DNA from: Stenotrophomonas sp. UBA2302
GTDB lineage: Bacteria > Pseudomonadota > Gammaproteobacteria > Xanthomonadales > Xanthomonadaceae
Assembly: GCA_002345545.1 (NCBI GenBank)
Contig: DDVW01000053.1
Coordinates: forward strand, 196,545-232,375
Reading direction: 5' to 3'
DNA length: 35,831 nucleotides
A model generated the notes under the pieces. The model searched no databases. It had not been told where the DNA came from and saw nothing but the letters and a program-made list of their open reading frames with translations. A program made the translations under genes and the position numbers. Below are positions 29,083 through 35,831 of the stretch, in pieces; the stretch's first letter is position 1; each line of letters starts with the position of its first letter.

Positions 29083-32000
29083 TTACCAGTCCAGTCCGAA
29101 GGACAGTTTGAACATACGCGGCGGATATACCGTACCCACGCCGTTCCGGTGCAGGTAGTTGTCATTGGGCACGCCCACCACACCACGCCAGGTGTCGTAG
29201 TCGGTGAAATTCTGCCAGTTGAAGACATTGAGCACGTCACCACGTACCCGGAACCGTAACCCGGCACCGGTATCCCATTCCTTCTGTACTGCCATGTCGA
29301 ACTGCTTGAAACCGAAGGTGCCATGTGGCGTAGCCGGATCGAAGAAGCAGTTGAGCGTGCTCGGTGCATCCAGGCAGTTGGTTGCATCCTTCGGTCGTGG
29401 ACTCTCAAGCGTCAGCTTGCCGGAAATGGTGATACCCCAGAACTCGTACATGCCCGTGCCGACGAAGCGGTGCTCGGGGATGCCGACCGAACGCAGGAAC
29501 GGCAAGCCGTCCAAGCTGGGATAGTCGAACAGATAGTGCTCGTCGCTGTTGGCCGCGTTGAGCCGGTTTTCCTTGGCATCGCTGTAGGTATAGGCCAGCG
29601 TGACCGCCCACGGTGATTCGGGTGAATAGGCCTTTTCCGCCGACAGCAACAGCTGGTTCAAACGGGTGTCGATGCCGTTGTCGGCCTTGATCAAGGTGCC
29701 GTAGCCGGGAATCGGCTGACCCCAGGGCTGACCACCCCAGGTTGCCCCCGGCGTGGCCGGGTCGCGGAAGCTGCCATCGGGCCAGCGGTTGCCCAGCGAA
29801 AACACGATGCCATCGTAGCTGCGCACGTGGGCGAAGGTGACCGAGGTGCTCCACTCCTGCCCGGCCAGGGTGAGCAGGTTGCGCATGCCCAGCGAGAACT
29901 GGTCCGAATACGGCGTGACCAGGTGATTGTTGAGCAGGTTCACCTCGGCGCCGAGGTTGGGATTGGCTTGGGTCAGCGCGTACAGATTGTCCTGCTCGTA
30001 GTAGGCCGGGTCCCAGGCGATGCAGTTGTTGCTTCCCACCGTGCAGGGGTGGTCATCGGTGTTGAAGAAATAGGTATAGCCGGGGAAGGTGCGCTTGGAG
30101 CTTTCCAGCGCCAGATAGTCGAACAGGTTGCGGTCGTAGGAGCGCCCGGCGCCGCCGAAGATCACGTGCCGCTCGTCCCCACCAAGATCGTAGGAGAAGC
30201 CCAGCCGCGGCGCCCAGTTGTTCTTGTCGGCCTTACGCTCGCGCCCACTGCTGATGTAGTTCTCGATATCGTAGTCGACGTTGGGCCCGTTCAGATTGGC
30301 CCAGCCGCGCAGCGCCGCGGCCAGGCCCGGATCTGTCACATAGTCCTCGTAGCTGGGCGTGGTCTCATAGTCGTAGCGCACACCCAGATTGAGCAGCAGT
30401 CGCTCGGTCACCTGCCAGTCGTCCTGCAGGTAGATGCCGTACTGGCGGTTGCGGGAAATCACGTTGCGGTCGGCAATGCCTGGCAGCGGGGCGCCGAACT
30501 CGACCCGCCACGGCACCATGTCGGCCACCAGGTCGCGCCCGGCTGCCAGGTTTTCACCCAGGTCGTAGCGGAACTGCGCGTTGTAGGGCTGCTGCTGGAA
30601 GGACTCGATACGCACGTTCTTGAACTTGAACCCGCCCTTGAACGTGTGACGCTCCATACCATTGAAAGTGAGGTCGTTCTGCAGCGAATAGCCCTTCTGC
30701 CCCTTGTTCTGGTAGTCCGCGCCGCCGCCAAGATTGAGCAATGTGTCGCCGTCGCCAAAATTCGCCAAGGTCGACCGGATCGAACGCCCTGGACCCAGCG
30801 TGACCGGGCGCGGGTTCCAGAAGTCGTCTTCACTGGTCAGGTGAAGGTCGTTGAGCCAGTCCAGCGTGCTCCATTGCCAGCGCAGATCCATCCGGGTGCT
30901 GTCATTGCTCTTGGTGCTGCCGTAACTTGACGTATTGGGGCCGTCGCCAATGCCAGTCAGCTCCTTTTCCTGGCGGCGTTTGGCCGACAGTTCGACCAGA
31001 TGCTCATCGCCGGCCTGCCAGGTCAGCTTGCCGAAATACATGTCCTGGTCGAAGGACGCATTGGCCGGGCCCAGGTACGACGCCAGTTCGGGGGTTATCC
31101 ATGCCGGGTCGTAGATACTGGTGCCCAGCCGCACCTCGCGCGGACGCTGGATGCGCTTGGCCTCATAGGCGGCGAAGAAGAACAGGTTGTCGCGCACGAT
31201 CGGGCCGCCGAACGCGGCGCCGTACTGGCGTTCGCTGGAGGGCACCTTGGTGCCGCTCTGCTCTTCCGAGAACGTGGGCTTGCGCCAGTTCTCGCTGGTG
31301 TTGTCCCAGAAAAAACTGCCATGGAATTCGTTGGTGCCGGACTTGGTCACCGCGGTCACCGCCGCGCTGCTGACCTGGTCGTACTCGGCCTTGTAATTGG
31401 AGGTGATGACCTTGTATTCGCCGATGGCCAACTGCGGGAAGGGGCTGCCGCTGGAGGAGTCCTGGCCACTGATGCCGCCCTTGAGCACGTAATTCTTCTG
31501 TCCGACGCCGTCGATGAAGACATTGATGCCATTGGAGTTCTGCGCACCGCTGCGCAGCTTGCTGGAACCGTCGGCGCCGCTTTCGAAGATCATCCCCGGC
31601 ACGGTGTCGGCAAACGCCAGGAAATTGCGCGACCCCTGCGGCAACACCTCGATCTGTTTTTGCGACACGTAACTGGCCACTTCCGAGGTCTTGGTCTCCA
31701 CCGGCGCCTGCGCCGTCACCTGCACCGCATCCAGCGTGGTTGCCGTACCGCCGGCGGTCTCGGCCACGCCACCGACGCCCAGGTTCAGCGTTGCCGTCTG
31801 TCCTACCTGCACGGTGATGTTCTGGCTGCTGCGCTTGCCGCCTGCCTCGACATCGATGCGATAGCTGCCCGGCGGCAGGCCAGCCAGCGAATAGCTGCCA
31901 TTGGCGGTGCTCTGCACGCTGCGGCTCAGCCCGGTGGCCAGGTTGGTGGCGGTGACCTGCGCCTGTCCGGCCGGCGCCGAATCGACCATCACCTGGCCGC

Positions 32001-32121
32001 GGATGGTGGCACCGGTGCTCTGCGCCCATACCGGCGCCGCGCCCAGCACGAGACAGCCGGCCAGCGCGCAGCTCAACAGACTGCGGACCGGGCGGAAGGA
32101 AGATCGGGGATGCGGTTTCAT
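29083..32121 (-). CDS. TonB-dependent receptor with N-terminal carboxypeptidase-regulatory-like domain
   Basis: This 1012-residue outer-membrane receptor has a signal peptide ending A-P-V-W-A-Q (about 34). A carboxypeptidase regulatory-like beta-sandwich follows (about 38-120; I-R-G-Q-V, G-S-Y-S-L-A-G-L-P-P-G-S-Y). The plug (about 140-290) has V-S-Q-K-Q-I-E-V-L-P-Q-G-S-R-N-F and V-F-I-D-G-V-G, and the rest is a barrel ending F-G-L-D-W with a terminal aromatic residue. This Oar-like layout is common among carbohydrate receptors of Xanthomonadaceae. Position as first gene before the glucanase suggests uptake of a glucan. The start at 32121 follows a GGAGAG ribosome site. Confidence 0.9.
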   Translation of the reverse strand: MKPHPRSSFRPVRSLLSCALAGCLVLGAAPVWAQSTGATIRGQVMVDSAPAGQAQVTATNLATGLSRSVQSTANGSYSLAGLPPGSYRIDVEAGGKRSSQNITVQVGQTATLNLGVGGVAETAGGTATTLDAVQVTAQAPVETKTSEVASYVSQKQIEVLPQGSRNFLAFADTVPGMIFESGADGSSKLRSGAQNSNGINVFIDGVGQKNYVLKGGISGQDSSSGSPFPQLAIGEYKVITSNYKAEYDQVSSAAVTAVTKSGTNEFHGSFFWDNTSENWRKPTFSEEQSGTKVPSSERQYGAAFGGPIVRDNLFFFAAYEAKRIQRPREVRLGTSIYDPAWITPELASYLGPANASFDQDMYFGKLTWQAGDEHLVELSAKRRQEKELTGIGDGPNTSSYGSTKSNDSTRMDLRWQWSTLDWLNDLHLTSEDDFWNPRPVTLGPGRSIRSTLANFGDGDTLLNLGGGADYQNKGQKGYSLQNDLTFNGMERHTFKGGFKFKNVRIESFQQQPYNAQFRYDLGENLAAGRDLVADMVPWRVEFGAPLPGIADRNVISRNRQYGIYLQDDWQVTERLLLNLGVRYDYETTPSYEDYVTDPGLAAALRGWANLNGPNVDYDIENYISSGRERKADKNNWAPRLGFSYDLGGDERHVIFGGAGRSYDRNLFDYLALESSKRTFPGYTYFFNTDDHPCTVGSNNCIAWDPAYYEQDNLYALTQANPNLGAEVNLLNNHLVTPYSDQFSLGMRNLLTLAGQEWSTSVTFAHVRSYDGIVFSLGNRWPDGSFRDPATPGATWGGQPWGQPIPGYGTLIKADNGIDTRLNQLLLSAEKAYSPESPWAVTLAYTYSDAKENRLNAANSDEHYLFDYPSLDGLPFLRSVGIPEHRFVGTGMYEFWGITISGKLTLESPRPKDATNCLDAPSTLNCFFDPATPHGTFGFKQFDMAVQKEWDTGAGLRFRVRGDVLNVFNWQNFTDYDTWRGVVGVPNDNYLHRNGVGTVYPPRMFKLSFGLDW

Positions 32122-32697
32122 GATGCGGTTCTCTCCAGGGAAAGCAGGTCCGGCAGAAGGTCCATCAGTCATCGCCCAGGTATCCGGGAACCGCGGGCGC
32201 GGGCCGTATCCGGATACCGTTATCGCAGTCCATTGCCGGCAACCTGACTGGCGCCCGCTCCGGACCCTGTGCAATTCGCCCGTATTCTTGTCAAAAAAGA
32301 GTGAAAGAAACGTATCTATGCACCCGGCTGCAGCACTTCAGTGCCGATCCGGGCAGATGACCGCCATGAGGCGACCCGCACCGTTACCGGCTCACTCCAT
32401 TCAGGAAGCACACCTGCGGTTGCAACATCCCGGTGCGATAGCCGGCGACTTCGGCCGTCCCTGCGCCCGGGCAGCAACGGGGAGAATCTCCCAGCGGTAG
32501 CGCAACCACTCACGCGGACAACTGCCCGGTTCCCATCGCCGGGGACAGCGCGGTGCTGACTGCCGCCCCCTGCCGCCACGACCGCGACCAATACCGGGCA
32601 GAGCGTCAATGACCTGACGGCCGCCCTGCGCATGGACAAGGCGGCCATCCACCAGAGCGGACGCAGCGGTCGTCCGATGCGCCTGTCCCGGAGTCGC
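32122..32697. other. 576-base non-coding region upstream of the TonB receptor
   Basis: No convincing gene is seen. On the minus strand a TTGACA hexamer (32294-32289) lies about 170 bases before the receptor start but has no good -10 at 16-18 bases. It is flanked by A/T tracts, rare in this sequence, and the ribosome site GGAGAG precedes the ATG. The stretch from 32340 to 32697 lies between bolA and the receptor and holds only short frames of shadow type. Confidence 0.5.
32179..32218. promoter_or_regulatory. Palindromic operator candidate in the TonB-receptor leader
   Basis: GTATCCGGATAC (32206-32217) is a perfect 12-base palindrome. A second copy of its half, GGTATCCGG (32179-32187), pairs with CCGGATACC (32210-32218) as a 9-base inverted repeat with a 22-base loop. 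This suits either a LacI-type operator or an mRNA hairpin; no regulator gene is in the window. Confidence 0.4.
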
Positions 32698-32970
32698 TCA
32701 GGAAGCCTCGTCCGGCGTGCGCGCCTTGATCGACAGGGCGTGGATATCGGTTTCCATCATCTCGCCCAGCGCCGCATAGACAGCGCGGTGACGGGCCAGC
32801 GGCCCCTTGCCGGCAAAGGCGGTGCTGACGATGTCGACATTGAAATGCCCGCGCCCGTCACGGGCACCCGCATGGCCGGCATGGCGGTGGCTGTCATCCT
32901 CGATTTCCAGCGACTGCGGCTGCAGTGCGGCCAGCAGGGCCGACCGGATCCGCTCGATCCGGCCGCTCAA
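32698..32970 (-). CDS. bolA: BolA family protein
   Basis: This 90-residue protein has the BolA fold: an N-terminal helix ([13 protein letters not shown]), the loop [13 protein letters not shown] with metal-binding histidines, [14 protein letters not shown], then the H-R-A-V-Y-A-A-L helix, ending [10 protein letters not shown]. BolA proteins work with monothiol glutaredoxins in Fe-S handling and affect cell shape. The only sensible start is TTG at 32970, which overlaps the yciI stop (TTGA); no ATG is available nearby. Coupling with yciI is thus likely. Confidence 0.87.
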   Translation of the reverse strand: MSGRIERIRSALLAALQPQSLEIEDDSHRHAGHAGARDGRGHFNVDIVSTAFAGKGPLARHRAVYAALGEMMETDIHALSIKARTPDEAS

Positions 32971-33266
32971 GGCAACACCTTGCGGAACGGCCGCACCTCG
33001 AGCCGCGCATAGACACCGGCGGCAACATACGGATCGGCCTGCGCCCACGCACGGGCGCTTTCCAGGTCCGGAAACTCGGCAATCACCACGCTGCCGCTGA
33101 AGCCGGCCTCACCCGGATCTTCGGCGTCGATGGCCGGACAGGGCCCGGCCAGCAACAACCGTCCCTGCGCCAGCAGGGACTGCAAACGCGCCAGATGCTC
33201 GCCGCGGGCGCCTTTGCGCGCTTCCAGCACCTGCTCGCCGTCATAGCCTTCAATCACATACCACAC
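32967..33266 (-). CDS. yciI: YciI-like protein
   Basis: This 99-residue protein of the YciI/YCII alpha-beta barrel fold follows E. coli YciI closely: R-G-E-H-L-A-R-L-Q near 20, then [24 protein letters not shown] and D-P-Y-V-A-A-G-V-Y. The His and Asp of the proposed active pair are present. The start was set at the GTG at 33266, since YciI proteins begin M-W/L-Y-V-I and a GGGGG-type ribosome site lies just upstream; an earlier in-frame GTG at 33281 is less likely. Function of YciI proteins is not settled. Confidence 0.85.
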   Translation of the reverse strand: MWYVIEGYDGEQVLEARKGARGEHLARLQSLLAQGRLLLAGPCPAIDAEDPGEAGFSGSVVIAEFPDLESARAWAQADPYVAAGVYARLEVRPFRKVLP

Positions 33267-33338
33267 CGTGTTTTCCCCCACTTTCTCCGCTGTATTGAAC
33301 GGATGCCCATCCAGTCTAGCGCCACACCACTGGACATG

Positions 33339-33422
33339 GGCCGGTCTGGGCGATTACTCTTCGCACCATTGCACGCAACCGGCCTGTAACGGCCCCGGAG
33401 CGGCGGCCGGCCCAGACCGGCC
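33339..33422. repeat. Long-armed inverted repeat in the yciI-scpA gap
   Basis: GGCCGGTCTGGGC (33339-33351) and its exact complement GCCCAGACCGGCC (33410-33422) are 58 bases apart. As RNA the arms would pair over 13 positions around a loop containing further GGCC-rich complementarity. Function is unknown. Confidence 0.5.
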
Positions 33423-33483
33423 ACCTGGCAACCGGACCGCATTTCCTACCGGACCGCGTAGACGACCTCCCTGTGATGACGCT

Positions 33484-33541
33484 GCCGCAAATCTGCGGCG
33501 CGCCCACCTGTTGTTATGTATACGCACGCCTCGCAGGCGTG
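33484..33541 (+). repeat. Two tandem hairpins upstream of scpA
   Basis: GCCGCA-AATC-TGCGGC (33484-33499) and CACGCCT-CGC-AGGCGTG (33525-33541, followed by TTT) are perfect small stem-loops. An AT-rich TATGTATAC patch lies between them. They may be an scpA leader structure or a weak terminator. Confidence 0.4.
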
Positions 33542-33626
33542 TTTGGCTCGCAATAACGAGGACAGCGCCGTATCCGGGCGGGAACCTGGAACGCGTACCG
33601 CTACTGCAATACCCGATGTCGACCTG

Positions 33627-34529
33627 ATGACTTCCGAACTCGCGCACGACGCGAACACGCCAGCGCCGCCTGTTTTTCCGCAGCAGCAGGAAATGCCGCT
33701 GGCGGTGGTGCATGGTCAGCCGGTGCTGCAGATTCCGCAGGATCTGTACATTCCACCGGATGCGCTGGAAGTCATCCTCGATGCCTTTGAAGGTCCGCTG
33801 GACCTGTTGCTGTACCTGATCCGCCGACAGAACCTGGACATCCTGGACATCCCGGTCGCCGAAATCACCCGGCAGTACGTGGACTACATCAACGTGCTGC
33901 AGGAGTTGCGCTTCGAGCTGGCGGCCGAATACCTGGTGATGGCCGCGATGCTGGCGGAGATCAAGTCGCGGATGCTGCTGCCGCGCCCGCCCGTCGAGGA
34001 TGGCGAGGAAGCCGATCCACGCGCGGAACTGGTGCGCCGCCTGCAGGAGTACGAGCGTTTCAAGCAGGCCGCCGAGGACATCGACGCCCTGCCCAGGCAG
34101 GATCGCGACACCAGCATCGCCCATGCCTTCGTGCCGGACCGGGCGACGGTGAAGCTGCCGCCGCCGGTCGAACTGAAAGACATGCTGATGGCGCTGCATG
34201 ACGTGCTCAAGCGCGCCGAGCTGTTCAGCGGCCACGCAATCAAGCGCGAGGCACTGAGCGTGCGCCAGCGCATGGGCGATGTGCTCAGCTATCTGGAAGA
34301 CGGCAAGTTCTACCGCTTTGAAACGCTGTTCACCGCCGAGGAAGGCAAGCTCGGCGTCCTGGTCACCTTCCTGGCACTGCTGGAACTGGCCAAGGAACAG
34401 CTGCTGGACATCGTGCAGGAAGCGCCCCTGGCGCCGATCTACGTCAAATCACTGGCCGCCGGCAACACCAACGCACCGCTGCAGTTTTCGAGCGAATTCG
34501 ATGACGCCGACGCCCTCGACCCCGCCTGA
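33627..34529 (+). CDS. scpA: Segregation and condensation protein A
   Basis: This 300-residue kleisin subunit joins SMC (or MksB-type) and ScpB in chromosome compaction. After a Pro/Gln-rich N-terminus (about 1-50) comes the family start A-F-E-G-P-L-D-L-L-L-Y-L-I-R-R-Q (near 54-69), then D-I-P-V-A-E-I-T-R-Q-Y and A-A-E-Y-L-V-M-A-A-M-L-A-E-I-K-S-R-M-L-L-P. The C-terminal winged helix ends before a short acidic tail (E-F-D-D-A-D-A-L-D). The start was set at ATG 33627 (M-T-S-E-L-A-H-D). scpB follows 16 bases later. Confidence 0.93.
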   Translation: MTSELAHDANTPAPPVFPQQQEMPLAVVHGQPVLQIPQDLYIPPDALEVILDAFEGPLDLLLYLIRRQNLDILDIPVAEITRQYVDYINVLQELRFELAAEYLVMAAMLAEIKSRMLLPRPPVEDGEEADPRAELVRRLQEYERFKQAAEDIDALPRQDRDTSIAHAFVPDRATVKLPPPVELKDMLMALHDVLKRAELFSGHAIKREALSVRQRMGDVLSYLEDGKFYRFETLFTAEEGKLGVLVTFLALLELAKEQLLDIVQEAPLAPIYVKSLAAGNTNAPLQFSSEFDDADALDPA

Positions 34530-34545
34530 GCAACCACTCCGTCGC

Positions 34546-35418
34546 ATGGATCAACCTCTGATCAACCGCATCATCGAAGGCGCCCTGCTGGCGTCCAGCC
34601 AGCCGGTGACGCTGGCGCAACTGCAGGCCCTGTTTCCGGAAGACGAACCGGCCCCGCCGGGCAGCGTCGAACGGGCGCTGGAGCTGCTGGCCGAAGGCTG
34701 CAGCGGGCGCGGCGTGGAACTGGTGGAGGTCGCCTCCGGCTTCCGCTACCAGATCACTGCCGAGGTGCACGACTGGGTGGCGCGGCTGTGGACCGAACGC
34801 AAGACCCGCTATACCCGCGCCACGCTGGAAACCCTGGCGCTGATCGCCTACCGCCAGCCGATCACCCGTGGCGAGATCGAACAGGTGCGTGGCGTGGCGG
34901 TCAGCAGCAACATCATCCAGGCGCTGGAAGAGCGCGAATGGATCCGCGTGATCGGCCATCGCGACGTGCCCGGCAAACCGGCGCTGTTCGGCACCACCAA
35001 GGGCTTTCTCGATTATTTCGGGCTCAAGCGCCTGGACGAACTGCCGCCGCTGTCCGAGCTGCGTGACCTGGGTGAACTGGAGCCGCAGCTGCCACTGGGC
35101 GACGACGGCCAGCCGGCCGCGCCACTGCCCGCCGGCATCAGTCCGCCAGACGGATCCAGCACCACCGCGGCCACCGGGACCCCCGGAGCCGCAAGCAACA
35201 CCCCAACAGAAACAGATCCCGCGACAGCCCCGGAGACCGGAGCCGTCGCAACCGATACCGCCCTCACGGGCGAACCCGATGCCGCGCCGGGAGAGCGCGT
35301 GGCGGAAGTGGAAGACACCGAAAACAACGCCGTCGCGACGACGTCCGTGGCTGTTGAAGTAGCCGATTCCGAACCAGAGGCCGACGCGGAAAACGCCGGT
35401 CGGAGCCAAACAGAATGA
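34546..35418 (+). CDS. scpB: Segregation and condensation protein B with long acidic tail
   Basis: This 290-residue protein has two winged-helix modules in about residues 1-180: I-I-E-G-A-L-L-A-S-S-Q-P, then T-R-A-T-L-E-T-L-A-L-I-A-Y-R-Q-P-I-T-R-G-E-I-E, R-G-V, and G-K-P-A-L-F-G-T-T-K-G-F-L-D-Y-F. The remaining 100 residues are low-complexity Pro/Ala/Thr/Glu, probably disordered, making it longer than a minimal ScpB of about 200. The start was set at ATG 34546 (M-D-Q-P-L-I-N-R); an in-frame ATG at 34501 overlaps scpA. Its stop overlaps rluB by ATGA. Confidence 0.92.
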   Translation: MDQPLINRIIEGALLASSQPVTLAQLQALFPEDEPAPPGSVERALELLAEGCSGRGVELVEVASGFRYQITAEVHDWVARLWTERKTRYTRATLETLALIAYRQPITRGEIEQVRGVAVSSNIIQALEEREWIRVIGHRDVPGKPALFGTTKGFLDYFGLKRLDELPPLSELRDLGELEPQLPLGDDGQPAAPLPAGISPPDGSSTTAATGTPGAASNTPTETDPATAPETGAVATDTALTGEPDAAPGERVAEVEDTENNAVATTSVAVEVADSEPEADAENAGRSQTE

Positions 35419-35831
35419 GTGACACCCCTCGCAAGCCGTCGTTGAACAAGCTCTCGCTCAAGCGCGAAGCCACCACCGAACAGCCCAAACTGGAAGAACG
35501 CCTGCACAAGGTGCTGGCACAGGCCGGCCTCGGCTCGCGCCGCGCGCTGGAACAGCGCATCGCCGATGGCCTGGTCAAGGTCAACGGTGAAACCGCGCAG
35601 ACCGGCATGTCGATCAAGAGCGGCGACAAGATCGAGCTCGATGGCCGCAGCTTCGTTGCCAGCGCCCTGACCGATCCGGCGCGCGTACTGGTCTACAACA
35701 AGCCCGAAGGCGAAGTGACCACGCGCGAAGATCCGGAAGGCCGCCCGACCGTGTTCGAGGCGCTGCCGCCGCTCAAGGGCGCGCGCTGGATCGCCATCGG
35801 CCGCCTGGACATCAACACCACCGGCCTGCTG
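35415..35831 (+). CDS. rluB: Ribosomal large subunit pseudouridine synthase RluB, 5' part
   Basis: The first 139 codons run to the window edge. A basic N-terminus (M-S-D-T-P-R-K-P-S-L-N-K) precedes an S4 RNA-binding domain (about 25-85; L-H-K-V-L-A-Q-A-G-L-G-S-R-R-A). The start of the synthase domain follows (Y-N-K-P-E-G-E-V-T-T), with the catalytic Asp in G-R-L-D-I-N-T-T-G-L-L at the very end. This is the RsuA/RluB/RluE family; the scpB-rluB neighbourhood and length of the N-terminus favour RluB, which modifies U2605 of 23S rRNA. Confidence 0.9.
   Translation, partial: MSDTPRKPSLNKLSLKREATTEQPKLEERLHKVLAQAGLGSRRALEQRIADGLVKVNGETAQTGMSIKSGDKIELDGRSFVASALTDPARVLVYNKPEGEVTTREDPEGRPTVFEALPPLKGARWIAIGRLDINTTGLL

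Larger units (their letters stand above)
33267..33626. other. 360-base divergent intergenic region yciI-scpA
   Basis: No gene is supported. It holds the inverted repeat and hairpins listed separately and a -10-like TAGACT on the minus strand (33318-33313) that might serve yciI. Open frames extending scpA upstream to 33516 are not family-like. Confidence 0.55.

Noticed and set aside
32266..32294. TTGACA hexamer as a full sigma-70 promoter for the TonB receptor
   Set aside because: At 16-18 bases downstream the sequence is CACAGG or similar, not a -10 box; kept only as a remark on the region.
32316..32648. A 110-codon minus-strand frame upstream of the TonB receptor
   Set aside because: The N-terminus looks weakly signal-like, but the rest is Arg/Ser/Gly-rich without motifs, no ribosome site is seen, and overlapping frames compete in the same stretch.
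1..35831. CRISPR arrays, insertion sequences, integrase-type mobile elements, toxin-antitoxin or phage genes
   Set aside because: No regularly spaced direct repeats, transposase-like or phage-like proteins were found among the supported genes.

Overview
The window is about 36 kb of high-GC chromosome. Gene content and protein style point to a gammaproteobacterium of the Xanthomonadaceae/Lysobacteraceae (Xanthomonas, Stenotrophomonas, Pseudoxanthomonas group): an sdhCDAB-sdhE operon, an Oar-like TonB receptor, EfpL, a scpA-scpB-rluB run and TAGAAT-type -10 boxes. The genus assignment is inference. No rRNA, tRNA, insertion sequence, prophage or CRISPR array was seen; the window reads as ordinary chromosome with one sugar-uptake island.

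Region by region. (1) 1-4054, minus strand: a succinate dehydrogenase operon read as DUF1674 (SdhAF4-like factor), sdhC, sdhD, sdhA, sdhB, sdhE and the start of a YgfX-like membrane protein, so the enzyme is bracketed by two assembly factors. A good sigma-70 promoter for it overlaps the start of the divergent ygfZ. (2) 4091-10938, plus strand: ygfZ, a methylglutaconyl-CoA hydratase and HMG-CoA lyase pair (late leucine catabolism), a PAS/GGDEF/EAL protein overlapping the lyase gene, an HSD10-type dehydrogenase and efpL. (3) 11045-15501, minus strand: an FmdE-like plus DUF2249 pair behind an FNR-like box, a secreted DUF2388 plus zincin/DUF4105 pair, and a probable D-2-hydroxyglutarate dehydrogenase. 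(4) 15709-20780: serA divergent from that dehydrogenase, then a minus-strand NUDIX hydrolase, then two tandem APC amino-acid permeases ending at a long palindromic terminator.

(5) 20999-32121, minus strand: a six-gene carbohydrate locus read as TonB receptor, GH144-like endo-beta-1,2-glucanase lipoprotein, ABC binding lipoprotein, two permeases, and a secreted 1055-residue protein with two beta-sandwich modules and a catalytic-looking (alpha/alpha)6 domain. Together these could capture a glucan at the outer membrane, cut it in the periplasm and import the fragments. The substrate, probably beta-1,2-glucan, is inferred from the GH144-like member. The 1055-residue protein is the best candidate for an undescribed enzyme. 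(6) 32698-35831: bolA-yciI on the minus strand, a structured intergenic stretch, then scpA-scpB-rluB on the plus strand, with rluB cut by the window edge.

Many genes overlap by ATGA, TGATG or TTGA junctions (sdhC/sdhD, mvaB/GGDEF, DUF2388/DUF4105, binding protein/MalF, MalF/MalG, yciI/bolA, scpB/rluB), so translational coupling is common here.
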